A stretch of DNA of 64,000 nucleotides from Arenicola marina (taxonomy: Eukaryota > Annelida > Polychaeta > Arenicolidae): assembly GCA_964019135.1 (NCBI GenBank), contig OZ025248.1, forward strand, positions 41,223,670-41,287,669, given 5' to 3'. A program made the position numbers and the translations under genes. Shown one piece after another: positions 51,701 to 59,509 of this stretch. The notes under the pieces are model-generated. The model saw only the letters and a list, made by a program, of their open reading frames with translations. It did no database searches and was not told where the DNA came from. Each line of letters opens with the position of its first letter. The first letter of the stretch is position 1.

Positions 51701-53943
51701 GACCACAGCGAGCTCGTGTTTAGCTAGCAGGGCATCGCTCTTTCAAATATTCCGAGGACGCACACATTTTGTCCTCTTCATTGAAACTACAACGGGACTA
51801 AAATAACGAGAACACAAAGAAGTAAATATCAAATTACTTAAAATAAAAAGGGTTCAGTCGGTTTTAGGTACCAGCCCTCTATCGTTTTTTAGTTGTTAAT
51901 ACGCGCGTGACAGATAGATGGACAGTTTTCACCCGGCTACAATGGTACTTGTCCATTAGCCGCTCTATAGGCGCCGTCAGTGCGTCAGGCAAGCGCAGAA
52001 ACACTTCAAGCCTGACTTCCCTGTTCAACAAACAACCCCGTCAATTCGACCAGAAGGGACGCCTTGCACAACACCCTCTCCCCTACCCCTCACCACGGCG
52101 TCACTCCGTCGAGAGGGTAGGGGCACTGGCGTGGGTGGATCGGACTATGAAGAACACGGTAAAACTGTACTCTGCGCCGCCCGATCCACCCCAGGCAGAC
52201 CAAGTGGCTGTGAGGCGTGAGGCGTCCTGAAACCTGTGTCAGCTGACAGGTGACGAGCCCTGACGTAACCGTGACGTGACGAGCCCTGACGTAACCGTGA
52301 CGTGACGAGCCCTGACGAAACTGTGACGTGACGAGCCCTGACGTAACCGTGACGTGACGAGCCCTGACGTAACCGTGACGTGACGAGAACTGACGAGAAC
52401 TGTGACGTGACGAGCCCTGACGTAACCGTGACGTGACGAGCCCTGACGTAACCGTGACGTGACGAGAACTGACGAGAACTGACGTAACCGTGACGTGACG
52501 AGAACTGACGAGAACTGACGTAACCGTGACGTGACGAGCCCTGACGTAACCGTGACGTGACGAGCCCTGACGTAACCGTGACGTGACGAGAACTGACGTA
52601 ACCGCGACGTGACGAGAACTGACGAGAACTGACGTAACCGTGACGTGACGAGCCCTGACGTAACCGTGACGTGACGAGTCCAAACTCCCGAGTTCAAACT
52701 GACGCCCAATAGGCCTCCAATAATGTGTCGAGAGACATGTTGAAATGTGTAAAAACTGGTCGTGCGCTCGTCGTGTTTGAGCCTTAAACAAGCCGACGGT
52801 ATCTGCCAAACACTTCGGCGGCCACAAGACTTCAGACGGCCATTTGTTGTCAGTGTTTTGCAAGCATATTTATATTCATCATGAGAACAGAACAAAGCGT
52901 TTTTTTCGCAGGCCATACCAGGCCACTTTGTGGGCGTCCAGCATGCTCTTCAAAGCCAGCAATAGTGCTGAGTTGGTTCAGCAAAGCCAAGGGATATTAT
53001 AAACCAAACTACCTTTACTTCCTTGTCCCTCGGTTTTGTCCCTCGGCCGTTGATTATGGATAGTGTGTGGTTTGCTCCTTGTTGTAGGGATTACCTAGTC
53101 ACATGTGAACAAATGGCCAAGTCGAAAAAGGATAATGGAAAGTTATTGTCCCTTGGAATGGAAGGAGCGATGTCCCACTTTCTCAGCCAGGCCGTTTATG
53201 CCATGCAGAAGGGTATTATGCCGAGTGAAAGAACATTAATTTATCGTTTTCTTACCTGAAATACTTTGAAGACGTCCTTCACCCTCAACCTGGAATGGAC
53301 GAATAGGTCATAGGTCAAGCAGACCGCCAGTACAGTGACCCCTTGCTCCTTACTCAACATGGCGGCCGTCGTGAATACCGCAGTGCCGCCCATGGCCATC
53401 CACTTCCGGACGTCGACCCCAGCCCCAGCCCCAGCCCCCGGGGCAGCGGCCACTACCCCCGGGGCGGCGGCCACTACCCCCGGGGCGGCGGCCGTCACCC
53501 CCGGGGCGTCCCACACCCCCGGGTCCGGCGGTTCCTTGTCCCTGTACTTGCAGTAGCGGTGGTAGGAGAGGAAGGCGAGGAGGAAGAAGATGCAGGCCAG
53601 GATGTCCGCCCGCCCCACCACCCCGGCCACGGCCTCGGTGTGGACGGGGTGGGCGGCGAACAGGACGCCGGCCAGGAGAGCGGGGCGGGGCCGGCCCAGG
53701 AGGAGGCCGGCGGCCCGGGTGTACAGGGCCGTGGCGGCGGCGTGCAGGGCCACGTTGGTGAGGTGGTAGCCGCGCGGGTCGAGGCCGCCCAGGGCGTAGT
53801 TGAGGCGGAAGGAGAGGACGCACAGAGGCCGGTACGACTTGTGCGAGCCGCTGTGGGTCAGCGGCGTCCCCCAGAAGTCGTCGTAAAACAGCTGACTCAG
53901 CGGCGTCTCCGCCATCAGATCCGGGTTCTTCACGATGGCGCGG
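18528..53943 (-). CDS. TMTC2: TMTC2 orthologue, 12 of about 13 coding exons (5' exon missing)
   Basis: Exons on the minus strand, 5' to 3': 53943-53256, 44780-43643, 43301-43187, 38187-38102, 37239-37178, 36238-36116, 32214-32136, 22217-22096, 20971-20890, 19598-19484, 19167-19104 and 18707-18528. All introns are GT-AG, phases agree at each junction, and the 2,854 nt give about 950 residues plus stop; the vertebrate protein is about 836. The order of conserved blocks matches TMTC2 as I remember it: [71 protein letters not shown] and LNPDD-type TPR ends. TMTC proteins are ER multi-pass GT-C proteins with lumenal TPRs, linked to O-mannosylation of cadherins (known for the family). The extra length comes from low-complexity insertions in exons 2 and 3. 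TMTC1 is the nearest alternative, but the [13 protein letters not shown] and [11 protein letters not shown] blocks favour TMTC2. Confidence 0.93.
19104..19167 (-). CDS. TMTC2: TMTC2 exon 12 (short TPR exon)
   Basis: The acceptor is tgtccacag. Two overlapping donors are visible, GAT|gtaggt and GTAG|gtgatc. Only the first keeps frame with exon 13 and gives [13 protein letters not shown], the same length as the family. It encodes (R)[21 protein letters not shown]. Confidence 0.86.
19484..19598 (-). CDS. TMTC2: TMTC2 exon 11 (TPR)
   Basis: The acceptor is tcctag and the donor is CTCAG|gtgagc. It encodes (G)[20 protein letters not shown] then [17 protein letters not shown], matching the HYGQFLLEE...VVFNAAHMLR segment. 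A GGGCAGTCACAG-type array begins about 15 bp upstream of the acceptor. Confidence 0.91.
19611..20180. repeat. GGGCAGTCACAG-type minisatellite in intron 10
   Basis: Irregular array of CAGAGGGCAGTCACAGTCAC and TGGGCAGT/TGGACAGTTA modules, beginning close to the exon 11 acceptor. Confidence 0.9.
20226..20812. repeat. 32-bp minisatellite in intron 10
   Basis: About 18 nearly identical copies of a 32-bp unit (ACACGTCAGCCAATGGTGTG plus CACACATACACA); the main variant is CAGCTAATG. Very low divergence suggests recent expansion. Confidence 0.94.
20890..20971 (-). CDS. TMTC2: TMTC2 exon 10 (TPR)
   Basis: The acceptor is tttgtcag and the donor is TACG|gtaagg. It encodes [20 protein letters not shown] then SSVLQHY(G), a TPR in the position of the SEAEKLFLKAIELDP repeat. 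It enters in phase 0 and leaves in phase 1. Confidence 0.9.
21222..22095 (-). repeat. exon 9-derived array of exon end plus 5' splice site
   Basis: About 15 intronic copies of the exon 9 end on the minus strand: ATGGGCAAGCTGCTCCATAA, GAAG|GTAACCTTAG, in long (64-bp) and short (49-bp) versions. The long version also keeps GACCACATCCCAGCCCACCT, coding in exon 9. The donor AAG|GTAACC is kept in all but one copy (about 22050, GATAACC). Confidence 0.9.
22096..22217 (-). CDS. TMTC2: TMTC2 exon 9 (TPR; repeated 5' splice site)
   Basis: The acceptor is cgctag before 22217 and the donor is AAAAAG|gtaacc. It encodes (G)[40 protein letters not shown]; the [12 protein letters not shown] block is strongly TMTC2-like. 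The final part of this exon and its donor are copied about 15 times in the intron below it (21222-22095). Confidence 0.92.
22315..22350. repeat. GA microsatellite
   Basis: (GA)n with an internal G run in intron 8, just upstream of exon 9 on the minus strand. Confidence 0.8.
22455..23320. repeat. 36-bp minisatellite in intron 8
   Basis: About 24 diverged copies of GTGACCTGTAACTCCCTCGT followed by CAGTGACCTCCCTAAG; the right end is more degenerate. Confidence 0.9.
23540..24045. repeat. about 42-bp minisatellite in intron 8
   Basis: About 12 copies of a unit with CACAGACCATGGTTCACAGA and GCTTACAGGACAGTCAGGTC, with a higher-order alternation of CATGACAGTCAAG variants. Confidence 0.88.
24300..24760. 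other. G-rich low-complexity tract in intron 8
   Basis: Many runs of three or more G on the plus strand; no array period and no exon. Confidence 0.6.
24805..27107. repeat. 45-bp minisatellite in intron 8
   Basis: About 51 copies of a 45-bp unit: AAGGCGGGGTGAGGCAGCGA, GTGGCGGTCACAGCCTGTAT, GTGTT. Because 45 is a multiple of three, both strands carry frames of over 750 codons. Substitutions change residues freely and nothing marks either as a gene. Confidence 0.95.
27108..27345. repeat. short array with poly-C tracts
   Basis: Five to six degenerate copies of CCCCCGTGGTGGTCTCCCAG and ATCTGTAACAC separated by C runs of variable length. C-rich sequence with further poly-C runs continues to about 27890. 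Confidence 0.85.
28065..31395. repeat. 31-bp minisatellite, 3.3 kb, in intron 8
   Basis: About 107 copies of a 31-bp unit AATCACGACACTCTTCTCCC, AGGCGGCCCGT with CAC/CAG/CAT and CTCTCAG variants mixed through the array. Confidence 0.95.
31488..32160 (-). repeat. exon 8-derived 48-bp array of exon end plus 5' splice site
   Basis: Fourteen in-phase copies, counting the exonic one. On the minus strand each reads AGCCTGTACAACATGCTGG|GTGAGT (or a one- to two-base variant), then CTGGTAGCCCGGGGTACAGT. The unit encodes [16 protein letters not shown]; the frame is open from exon 8 through all copies and stops shortly after the array (near 31462). Confidence 0.94.
32136..32214 (-). CDS. TMTC2: TMTC2 exon 8 (TPR; repeated 5' splice site)
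   Basis: The acceptor is ttgttgcag before 32214. The most upstream donor is CTGG|gtgagt at 32136/32135, giving [20 protein letters not shown] then SLYNMLG. This end joins exon 9 (GEAYSKL) exactly as in the family. The last 20 or so bases plus the donor are the unit of a 48-bp array running down to about 31488. Thirteen further identical-phase donors exist, the last after 31512, so the annotated end is the conservative one and longer exon forms are possible. Confidence 0.9.
32365..32610. repeat. 28-bp minisatellite in intron 7
   Basis: Nine close copies of TTGACGCACAATAATGACAG plus AAGTCAAC, about 150 bp upstream of the exon 8 acceptor. Confidence 0.92.
32611..34080. other. single-copy part of intron 7
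   Basis: No exon, array or recognised mobile element; a poly-C tract at about 33905 and short open frames only. Confidence 0.4.
34081..36070. repeat. CCATCCAGCCAC-type minisatellite in intron 7
   Basis: Two kilobases of 4-mer/12-mer mixtures of CCATCCAGCCAC, CCGTCCAGCCAC and CCATCTAGCTAC. Three higher-order blocks of about 560 to 575 bp are visible, for example the ACCGCCCGCCCAGCCACCCG landmark at about 34331, 34905 and 35463. Confidence 0.93.
36116..36238 (-). CDS. TMTC2: TMTC2 exon 7 (TMTC2-specific inter-TPR segment)
   Basis: The acceptor is gcctcag and the donor is CTG|gtgagc; 41 whole codons, phase 0 at both ends. It encodes [20 protein letters not shown] and then [17 protein letters not shown], corresponding to the LKDP...CLYNLGKLY region that helps separate TMTC2 from other TMTCs. 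The 2-kb CCATCCAGCCAC-type array starts about 45 bp into the intron beyond the donor. Confidence 0.92.
36340..36456 (-). repeat. tRNA-derived SINE
   Basis: Same family as 16375-16487: head CTCGTCTAGTGGTTAGCGCA and body end TTCCTTGGCCTA. Part of it is included in the 288-bp tandem duplication. Confidence 0.6.
36373..36948. repeat. 288-bp perfect-looking tandem duplication in intron 6
   Basis: GAAACGATGAAGAAAGGATG starts copies at 36373 and 36661; both end AACATGCACATTATTCAC at 36660 and 36948. I found no mismatch by eye. The left edge lies inside the SINE. Confidence 0.92.
37178..37239 (-). CDS. TMTC2: TMTC2 exon 6 (short TPR exon)
   Basis: The acceptor is ccacacag and the donor is CAG|gtcagt (weaker than consensus at +3). 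The exon encodes [20 protein letters not shown], aligning with the AYLNTGIILMNQG-type segment of TMTC2 without a gap. Small repeats carrying TGACGTCA lie just inside the downstream intron. Confidence 0.88.
37492..37905. repeat. 27-bp minisatellite in intron 5
   Basis: About 15 copies of GATGACGTACTACACAAGCC plus ACACTTT; variants CTACACAAG/CTAAACAAG. Confidence 0.93.
38102..38187 (-). CDS. TMTC2: TMTC2 exon 5 (TPR)
   Basis: The acceptor is cgttccag and the donor is ACCA|gtaagt. The frame enters in phase 2 (completing the Leu of YNL) and reads [20 protein letters not shown] followed by IQCRPKLT, a typical TPR with the Gly-8 and Ala-20 positions. The exon leaves in phase 1. Confidence 0.9.
38344..38520 (-). 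repeat. diverged tRNA-derived SINE
   Basis: The minus strand carries GGTTCGAAAGCCCC (B-box-like), CATTTCATTCAAATCATTCC and GGTTCGTTGGCCTAATT, the same body order as the other copies. Confidence 0.5.
39235..40105. repeat. 26-bp minisatellite with palindromic core in intron 4
   Basis: About 33 copies of ACCACCGCTAGCTAGCACAG plus GCCTGT. Each full copy contains the palindrome GCTAGCTAGC and CAGGCCTGT; the main variant is GTTAGCTAGC. Confidence 0.94.
40106..41804. other. intron 4, low-complexity G-rich and single-copy sequence
   Basis: G-rich tracts at about 40380-40500 and 40565-40800; no exon or recognised element. Confidence 0.4.
41805..42040. repeat. imperfect tandem duplication of about 118 bp
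   Basis: AACATCGGCACAGTT...GGCGTTTCACTCCTTATGGT and AACATCAGAACAGTT...GGCAGTTTACTCCTCACGGT are successive diverged copies, both followed by CAAGGATTTAC.GAATGACAAG. Confidence 0.7.
42825..43186 (-). repeat. exon 4-derived 40-bp array of exon end plus 5' splice site
   Basis: About nine intronic copies. The minus strand reads ATATGGCCGACGTCCATTAC, AACCT|GTAAGTAATATG; the first part is the coding end of exon 4 (MADVHYN). Several copies keep GTAAGT; others have decayed (GCAAGT, GTAGAT). Confidence 0.9.
43187..43301 (-). CDS. TMTC2: TMTC2 exon 4 (TPR)
   Basis: The acceptor is ctccag before 43301 and the donor is AACCT|gtaagt at 43187/43186. The first two bases complete the Ala codon of [13 protein letters not shown]. 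The exon encodes a TPR helix pair ending MADVHYN. Its last 29 or so bases and its donor are also the unit of the intronic array at 42838-43186, so the true 3' end was chosen as the copy contiguous with the open TPR frame. Confidence 0.92.
43643..44780 (-). CDS. TMTC2: TMTC2 exon 3 (membrane core, DUF1736 region, start of TPRs)
   Basis: The acceptor is ...gttacag before AAG at 44780 and the donor is AAGG|gtgagt at 43643/43642. The 379 codons contain a membrane helix ([21 protein letters not shown]), the family block [33 protein letters not shown] (DUF1736 region), then a long Pro/Ser/Arg-rich loop of roughly 170 residues, then membrane segments with [20 protein letters not shown] and [13 protein letters not shown]. 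The exon ends at [13 protein letters not shown], where the lumenal TPR array begins. The loop is much longer than in vertebrate TMTC2 and rich in GC; it carries no domain I recognise. Confidence 0.93.
44781..46602. other. intron 2, single-copy part
   Basis: AT-rich near the exon 3 acceptor; short open frames without support. Nothing else recognised. Confidence 0.4.
46603..50770. repeat. 36-bp minisatellite, 4.2 kb, in intron 2
   Basis: About 116 copies of GAGGCCAGTCAATCGAGTGC plus ACCAGGACCGCCCTCC. Higher-order structure is visible: a variant block at about 46926 recurs 792 bp later at 47718, and a block at 48541 recurs at 49797. A few 35-bp copies (CACAGCCTCCGAAGCC) switch frame. Frames of up to 1,043 codons (Ser/Pro/Ala/Gln repeats) follow from the 36-bp period. 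Confidence 0.95.
50771..52247. other. intron 2, single-copy AT-rich sequence
   Basis: No array, exon or element recognised. Confidence 0.4.
52248..52675. repeat. 26-bp minisatellite rich in TGACGT in intron 2
   Basis: About 16 mixed copies of GACGTAACCGTGACGTGACG plus AGCCCT, with an AGAACT variant. Each copy has two CRE-like half sites (TGACGTAA, TGACGTGA). Confidence 0.92.
53256..53943 (-). CDS. TMTC2: TMTC2 exon 2 (first membrane block)
   Basis: The acceptor is ...cttacag at 53949-53944 and the donor is CAG|gtaag at 53256/53255. The first base completes a codon split with the missing exon, giving (S)RAIVKNPDL, the segment that follows the conserved Asp-Asp of the family. Conserved blocks in order: [22 protein letters not shown], then [30 protein letters not shown] and [17 protein letters not shown]. 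About three hydrophobic membrane segments are visible. An Ala-Pro-Gly-Val repeat is inserted between two of them (see the repeat at 53411-53520). The exon ends in phase 0. Confidence 0.93.
53411..53520 (-). repeat. coding 21-bp repeat inside TMTC2 exon 2
   Basis: About three copies of a unit with GCGGCCACTACCCCCGGGGC on the plus strand encode (A)APGVVAA on the minus strand, then a run of GAGAGA-like residues. They enlarge a loop between two membrane segments without breaking frame. Confidence 0.85.
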
Positions 53944-53946
53944 CTG

Positions 53947-53962
53947 TAAGAGAGAGAGAGAG
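53947..53962. repeat. GA microsatellite at the exon 2 acceptor
   Basis: AGAGAGAGAGAG on the plus strand makes the CT-rich polypyrimidine tract of the exon 2 acceptor on the minus strand. Confidence 0.8.
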
Positions 53963-54035
53963 GGTTAGGGTCAAGGTCACAAACAATACACGGCACAATA
54001 TCTTGTTAAATACCAAGGGCACGGGGCGTTATAAA

Positions 54036-54915
54036 CAATGTGAACAGGGGTTTGGGAGAGCCCTGTTACACCGTTACACACCGCATAAGACACGGGTTTG
54101 GGAGACCCCTGTTACACCGTTCTACACAGCATAAGACACGGGTTTGGGAGACCCTTGTTACACTGTTATACACAGCATAAGACAGGTTTGGAAGACCCCT
54201 GTTACACCGTTATACACAGCAAAAGACACGGGTTTGGGAGACCCCTGTTACACCGTTATACACAGCATAAGACACTGGTTTGGGAGACCCTTGTTACACT
54301 GTTATACACAGCATAAGACAGGTTTGGAAGACCCCTGTTACACCGTTATACACAGCAAAAGACACGGGTTTGGGAGACCCCTGTTACACCGTTATACACA
54401 GCATAGAACACGGTTTTGGGAGACCCCTGTTACACAGTTATATACAGCATAAGACACGGGTTTGGGAGACCCCTGTTACACCGTTATATACAACATAAGA
54501 CACGGGTTTGGGAGAACCCTGTTACACAGTTATACACAGCATAAGACACGGTTTTGGGAGACCCCTGTTACACCGTTATATACAGCATAAGACACGGGTT
54601 TGGGAGACCCCTGTTACACCGTTATACACAGCATAGAACACGGTTTTGGGAGACCCCTGTTACACAGTTATACACAGCACAAGACACGGTTTTGGGAGAC
54701 CCCTGTTACACCGTTATACACAGCATAGAACACGGTTTTGGGACACTCCTGTTACACCGTTATACACAGCATAAGACACGGGTTTGGGAGACCCCTGTTA
54801 CACCGTTATATACAGCATAAGACACGGGTTTGGAAGAACCCTGTTACACAGTTATACACAGCATAAGACACGGTTTTGGGAGACCCCTGTTACACCGTTA
54901 TACACAGCATAAGAC
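54036..54915. repeat. 46-bp minisatellite upstream of exon 2
   Basis: About 19 copies of ACCCCTGTTACACCGTTATA, CACAGCATAAGACACGGGTT, TGGGAG. Confidence 0.93.
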
Positions 54916-56219
54916 GAGTTTGGCTGACCACGTTATCGGAATTAAAGTAAACATGGGCGGCTTCAAGGTCACCACATAATGTAAACTATATCCCTTTATA
55001 TTAAATCTGTATAAAGAACATGTTTTTAACATAATCTTTAAGTTAAACATTATCAATATCGAGTAAAACGTGACGTGAGACTTTTTGTCGTGTAAGCCTG
55101 CAGTGGTCTAGATAAGTTAATGCTTAAATTAAACACTACTCTACAAGGAACATCCGAGGACACCATTTGGCTTTATACACAGAACTTTCGCCCAAATCAG
55201 TCCCGTGGTTCCTCACCCCCACCCCGAACCCTTCCCTTCCCATTCCCCTCCCCCTCCCCCATCCCCCCCCCCACCTTCTTCTGACGGCTCCTCTCTACGT
55301 GTGGGATTCCCTGCCCCGTGATCACGGCTCGCGTAAACACAGCAAATATTGGCAGGCTGCGAGGAGAAAAACGACCGGTTGGGGTCCTTGAAGTAGGCTC
55401 CCCACCTGAGCCTTAGTAAATTTCAAGTGTTGAAGTGAGATCACCCTTCTGGCTATCATGAGGGACAATGTAAATTGTGAGTGAAAGGGTCAGGCAAACA
55501 GCCCCGGGGCTAGAATAACAGTGACTCCCAGCCTGTACGGTGGGGGGGGGGCGGGGGAGGGGCAGTGGGGAGGGGTTGGGGGTGGAGACCGAGTGGCGAG
55601 TGGGGTACGTTCACAAGACGCAGGCATCCCATGAAAGCGACAATAAGGACAGGGTTAACGTTATACTCATACAACCATTATTTTCCATCAGAAACGTGAT
55701 AAATGCTTTGAATGGAAATGATGTATTTAGGTTTTAGTGGATAAGTACACGTATATGGCATGTCATGAATACTAGGACATGTTTGCCAAGACACTTTTTG
55801 GGCCAAATCGGTGAATCTTCTGTGTGAACGTGGGGCTTTTTCGTGTACTACGTCATCAGAATTCGGACATTGCTGCCGTTTTGGCCTTCGTGATAATACA
55901 TCTAAAACAGATATTAAAAAAATAACAATGTAAGTGGAAAATCGTTGTTAGGGCAGCTTCAAAAATTGCAACACAATACGGAGATATGATAGGGGGATGA
56001 TATAAAACCACACCATGCCACCCCATTGTACCGTCAGAGATCAGCGAGACCAGACAGCCAGCAATGTAGCGGATGTAGACCAATGCCCATAACGGGCCTT
56101 GGACGGGGGTGGGGGTAGGGGTGGGGGGCGGGTGATGAGCCATAGATCCTGCCCTGGATTGGGCGGTAGGTACGTCCAGTGACCAGTCAGTGAATCCCGC
56201 TGGCTGTCTGGGCAATCCA
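54916..56219. other. TMTC2 intron 1 or flank, nothing recognised
   Basis: Single-copy; C-rich tract at 55240-55275 and G-rich tract at 55540-55590. No first-exon candidate ending in a TMTC-like Asp-Asp codon pair and donor was found on the minus strand. Confidence 0.4.
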
Positions 56220-57165
56220 AATACCCACACCCACACCCACACCCACACGCCCACACGCCCACACGCCCACACCCACACCCACACCCATACCCAAACCCAA
56301 ACACCGACACCCCCACGCCCACACCCACACACCACCACCTAAACACAAATACCCACACACCCAGACCCAAACCCAAACACCGACACCCCCACGCCCACAC
56401 GTCCACACCCACACACCACCACCTAAACACAAATACCCACACACCCAGACCCAAACACAAACACAAATACACCCACACCCACACCCACACCCAAACACAA
56501 ACACACCCATAGGCCCTGGGGAGGCATCACACACCCACACCCACACCAACAGGCCCACACCCACACCCACACCCATACCCACAGGCCCTAGGAAGCCATC
56601 ACATCCACCCACCACACACCCACACCCACACCCACAGGCCCTGGGGAGCCATCACATCCACCCACGACACACCCACACCCACACCCACAGGCCTTAGGAA
56701 GCCATCACATCCACCCACCACACACCCACACCCACACCCACAGGCCCTGGGGAGCCATCACATCCACCCACGACACACCCACACCCACACCCACAGGCCT
56801 TAGGAAGCCATCACATCCACCCACCACACACCCACACCCACACCCACACCCACAGGCCCTGGGGAGCCATCACATCCACCCACGACACACCCACACCCAT
56901 AGCCACAGGCCCTAGGAAGCCATCACATCCACCCACCACACACCCACACCCACACCCACAGGCCCTGGGGAGCCATCACATCCACCCACGACACACCCAC
57001 ACCCATACCCACAGGCCTTAGGAAGCCATCACATCCACCCACCACACACCCACACCCACACCCACACCCACAGGCCCTGGGGAGCCATCACATCCACCCA
57101 CGACACACCCACACCCATAGCCACAGGCCCTAGGAAGCCATCACATCCACCCACCACACCCCAGG
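56220..57165. repeat. CCCACA simple repeat grading into a compound minisatellite
   Basis: Starts as (CCCACA)n with CCCAAACACA variants, then about nine copies of a unit of about 60 bp containing GGCCCTGGGGAGCCATCACA and TCCACCCACGACACACCC, alternating with GGCCTTAGGAAGCCATCACA. Confidence 0.9.
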
Positions 57166-57984
57166 ACCCACTGGCATCCGACACCATGCACATCACCGGG
57201 GTATATAGATAGATGATGTGCAGCAAAACTTCAAAGCAAATTCATAACGAAGGGGCATATAACTAACAAAGAGGCCTACACAGTGGGTGGTTTGTTCCGC
57301 TGCATGGCGGAAGGACACGACAAACAAAACCTCGTGCTCCAACCACCCTCCTCTCTTCCCCCCCCCCCGCCCTACCTCACCCATCCGACCCTAAAGCCGG
57401 GCACACCTTTACCGGGGGTAGAAAAACCCCGACTGACAAATCACCCCCTTCACACCGCGCTGTGTACGCCAGGGTAGCGCTGAAGTCTGACTGCACGGCA
57501 ATTTGTAGCCGTCCCGTGTCCCCTTAAATTACTGCCGCGCGCGGCGGCCGACAGGGCGGGATGGAGGGCTGGGGGGGGGGCGATACCAGGTAAGCCCCCT
57601 CACCCGGGCGCCATTCTCGCGCTGACCACTATTGAATTACCATTGAAGACGGCGACAAAGGACGAATGTCTCAATGAGGTACCCCCCACCCGTCGCTGTC
57701 AATACGCACTTACTCGCTTCAACAACTACGGAAAGGTTTCCTTCCACCTCCTTGCTTCAGCAACCCGTTGAATTGAATGAAACTCATGTCAACTTTGCCT
57801 GCTGGTCACGTCGGAGTTTTGAGGTGGTCCCCCGAGCTCTGTACAAGCAGGAAGGACCTGCCGTCATACTACTAAGACATGATGCCCGTTATATCATGAA
57901 TGGTATGTCTTATTGACAAACGCTCGGGTACATGAGGCTGCCCGCTTGGGCCTGGGGAATATATGACTTGTATGTATGTTTTAT

Positions 57985-58105
57985 ACACACTATGGAACTT
58001 GTGCCACGGATCTTCCGGGGGCAATGAACGATTTGGATGAAATACGCCCCAGATTCGAACCAGAGACCAACTGATCTACAGTCGAGTGTCCCCTCCCCCG
58101 TGTGG
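57985..58105 (-). repeat. diverged tRNA-derived SINE
   Basis: On the minus strand GACTGTAGATCAGTTGGTCT and GGTTCGAATCTGGGGCGTAT lead into ATTTCATCCAAATCGTTCAT, the family body. Confidence 0.55.
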
Positions 58106-58139
58106 GCTTTTGAAGAGTGTCTATATGAGGGATATTGTG

Positions 58140-58245
58140 GACGACAGACGCTGTGAAAATCATGAGGTCACCACCGGGAGTCGAGTCGAGGACCGCCGCC
58201 TTGGCGCCGGCAGCCCTCACCTGACTGGGCTACAGTGACCCCCGG
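58140..58245 (-). repeat. second SINE-like tRNA-derived fragment
   Basis: On the minus strand, GGGGGTCACTGTAGCCCAGT and a B-box-like CGACTCGACTCCCGG; the part near 58155 matches 13443-13490. Confidence 0.45.
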
Positions 58246-58857
58246 TAAACTAGTTGGCCGAGAGCTTTGTCTTAATTAAACGTCATAGGTTGACTTAAAA
58301 CCTGGCCAGCATTATATTTGTATCTAATAGTACTTTGTATTCACAAGAAACCCTCAATAAATAAGATTCCCTCCCCATATATTTCACCGTCCCTGTCTCC
58401 TTGACAAACCGGTCACTCTTCAAAAACAACGTGTTGTGGCAGACAAACCCCTGAGCTGTCCCAGCCGCATCACGGAAGGTGCTCTTAGGGTGCCCTTTTT
58501 GTCCCTCACATCCACACTTGGCTCCTCCACGCCACGTGACCCAAGCTTTGCCATTCCATGAATGGGATGCTCACGATGTCGAGACAGACGGGTCTTCCCT
58601 CCTACTATACATTCTGGTATCATGTTGGCTTTTACCTTTTCTATTGAATCCTCGAACAGCGCCTCACCTATCGCCGTCCGCGACAGAATCTGTGCATAAC
58701 ACAAGCCCTCTAGATTAGACATGTATCTGCCAATTGAAAAGTGTTATTCTTATGTGAGGAGAGTTTGACGTCAATGGTACTCTTCTTTCAGTAAGGAAGT
58801 TGGCTTTTGTAGCGACCCAAAAGCAATTTCACACCCTCAACAGTTGCAACAGAGAAT

Positions 58858-59375
58858 CGAGGATGATGGACTGAAAACGATGGGCGACGGGCTGAGGACG
58901 ACGGGTTGAGGACGACGGGCTGAGGACGACGGGATGAGGACGACAGGCTGCGGACGACAGGCTGAGGACGACAGGCTGAGGACGACGGGCTGAGGACGAC
59001 GGGCTGAGGACGATGGGCTGAGGACGACGGGCTGAGGGCGACGGGCTGAGGACGACGGGCTGAGGACTGAGGACGACGGGCTGAGGACGACAGGCTGAGG
59101 ACGACGGGTTGAGGACGACGGGCTGAGGACGACGGGCTGAGGACGATGGGCTGAGGACGACGGGCTTAGGGCGATGGGCTGATGGCGACGGGCTGAAGAC
59201 GACGGGCTGAAGACGATGGGCTGAGGACGACGGGCTGAGGGCGACGGGCTGAGGACGACGGGCTGAGGACGACGGGCTGAGGACGATGGGCTGATGGCGA
59301 CGGGCTGAGGACGATGGGCTGAGGACGACGGGCTGAGAGTGACGGGCTGAGTAAGACGGGCTGAGGTCGTCGTTT
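58858..59375. repeat. 14-bp minisatellite
   Basis: About 37 copies of GACGACGGGCTGAG with ATG and AGG variants. Confidence 0.94.
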
Positions 59376-59509
59376 CTGTGGGTGACCCAGAGAGGCTGTC
59401 GCTGGCCGTCCCCCAGCACCCCACGTAAGCCGATTGGTCAAAATAAACAAAATGGGAAAGCCAAAAGTTACTATCGCCGGCGGAGGCTAATTTACAGTGG
59501 GTGGGAGAT

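Larger units (their letters stand above)
57166..58857. other. non-coding stretch with SINE copies
   Basis: Contains the SINE-like elements at 57985-58105 and 58140-58245. A 100-codon minus-strand frame at 58722-58420 is non-repetitive but unrecognised. Confidence 0.35.

Noticed and set aside
58420..58722. 100-codon minus-strand frame (MSNLEGLCYAQILSRT...)
   Set aside because: Non-repetitive but short, no recognised domain, and no splice or poly(A) context; possibly a transposon fragment.
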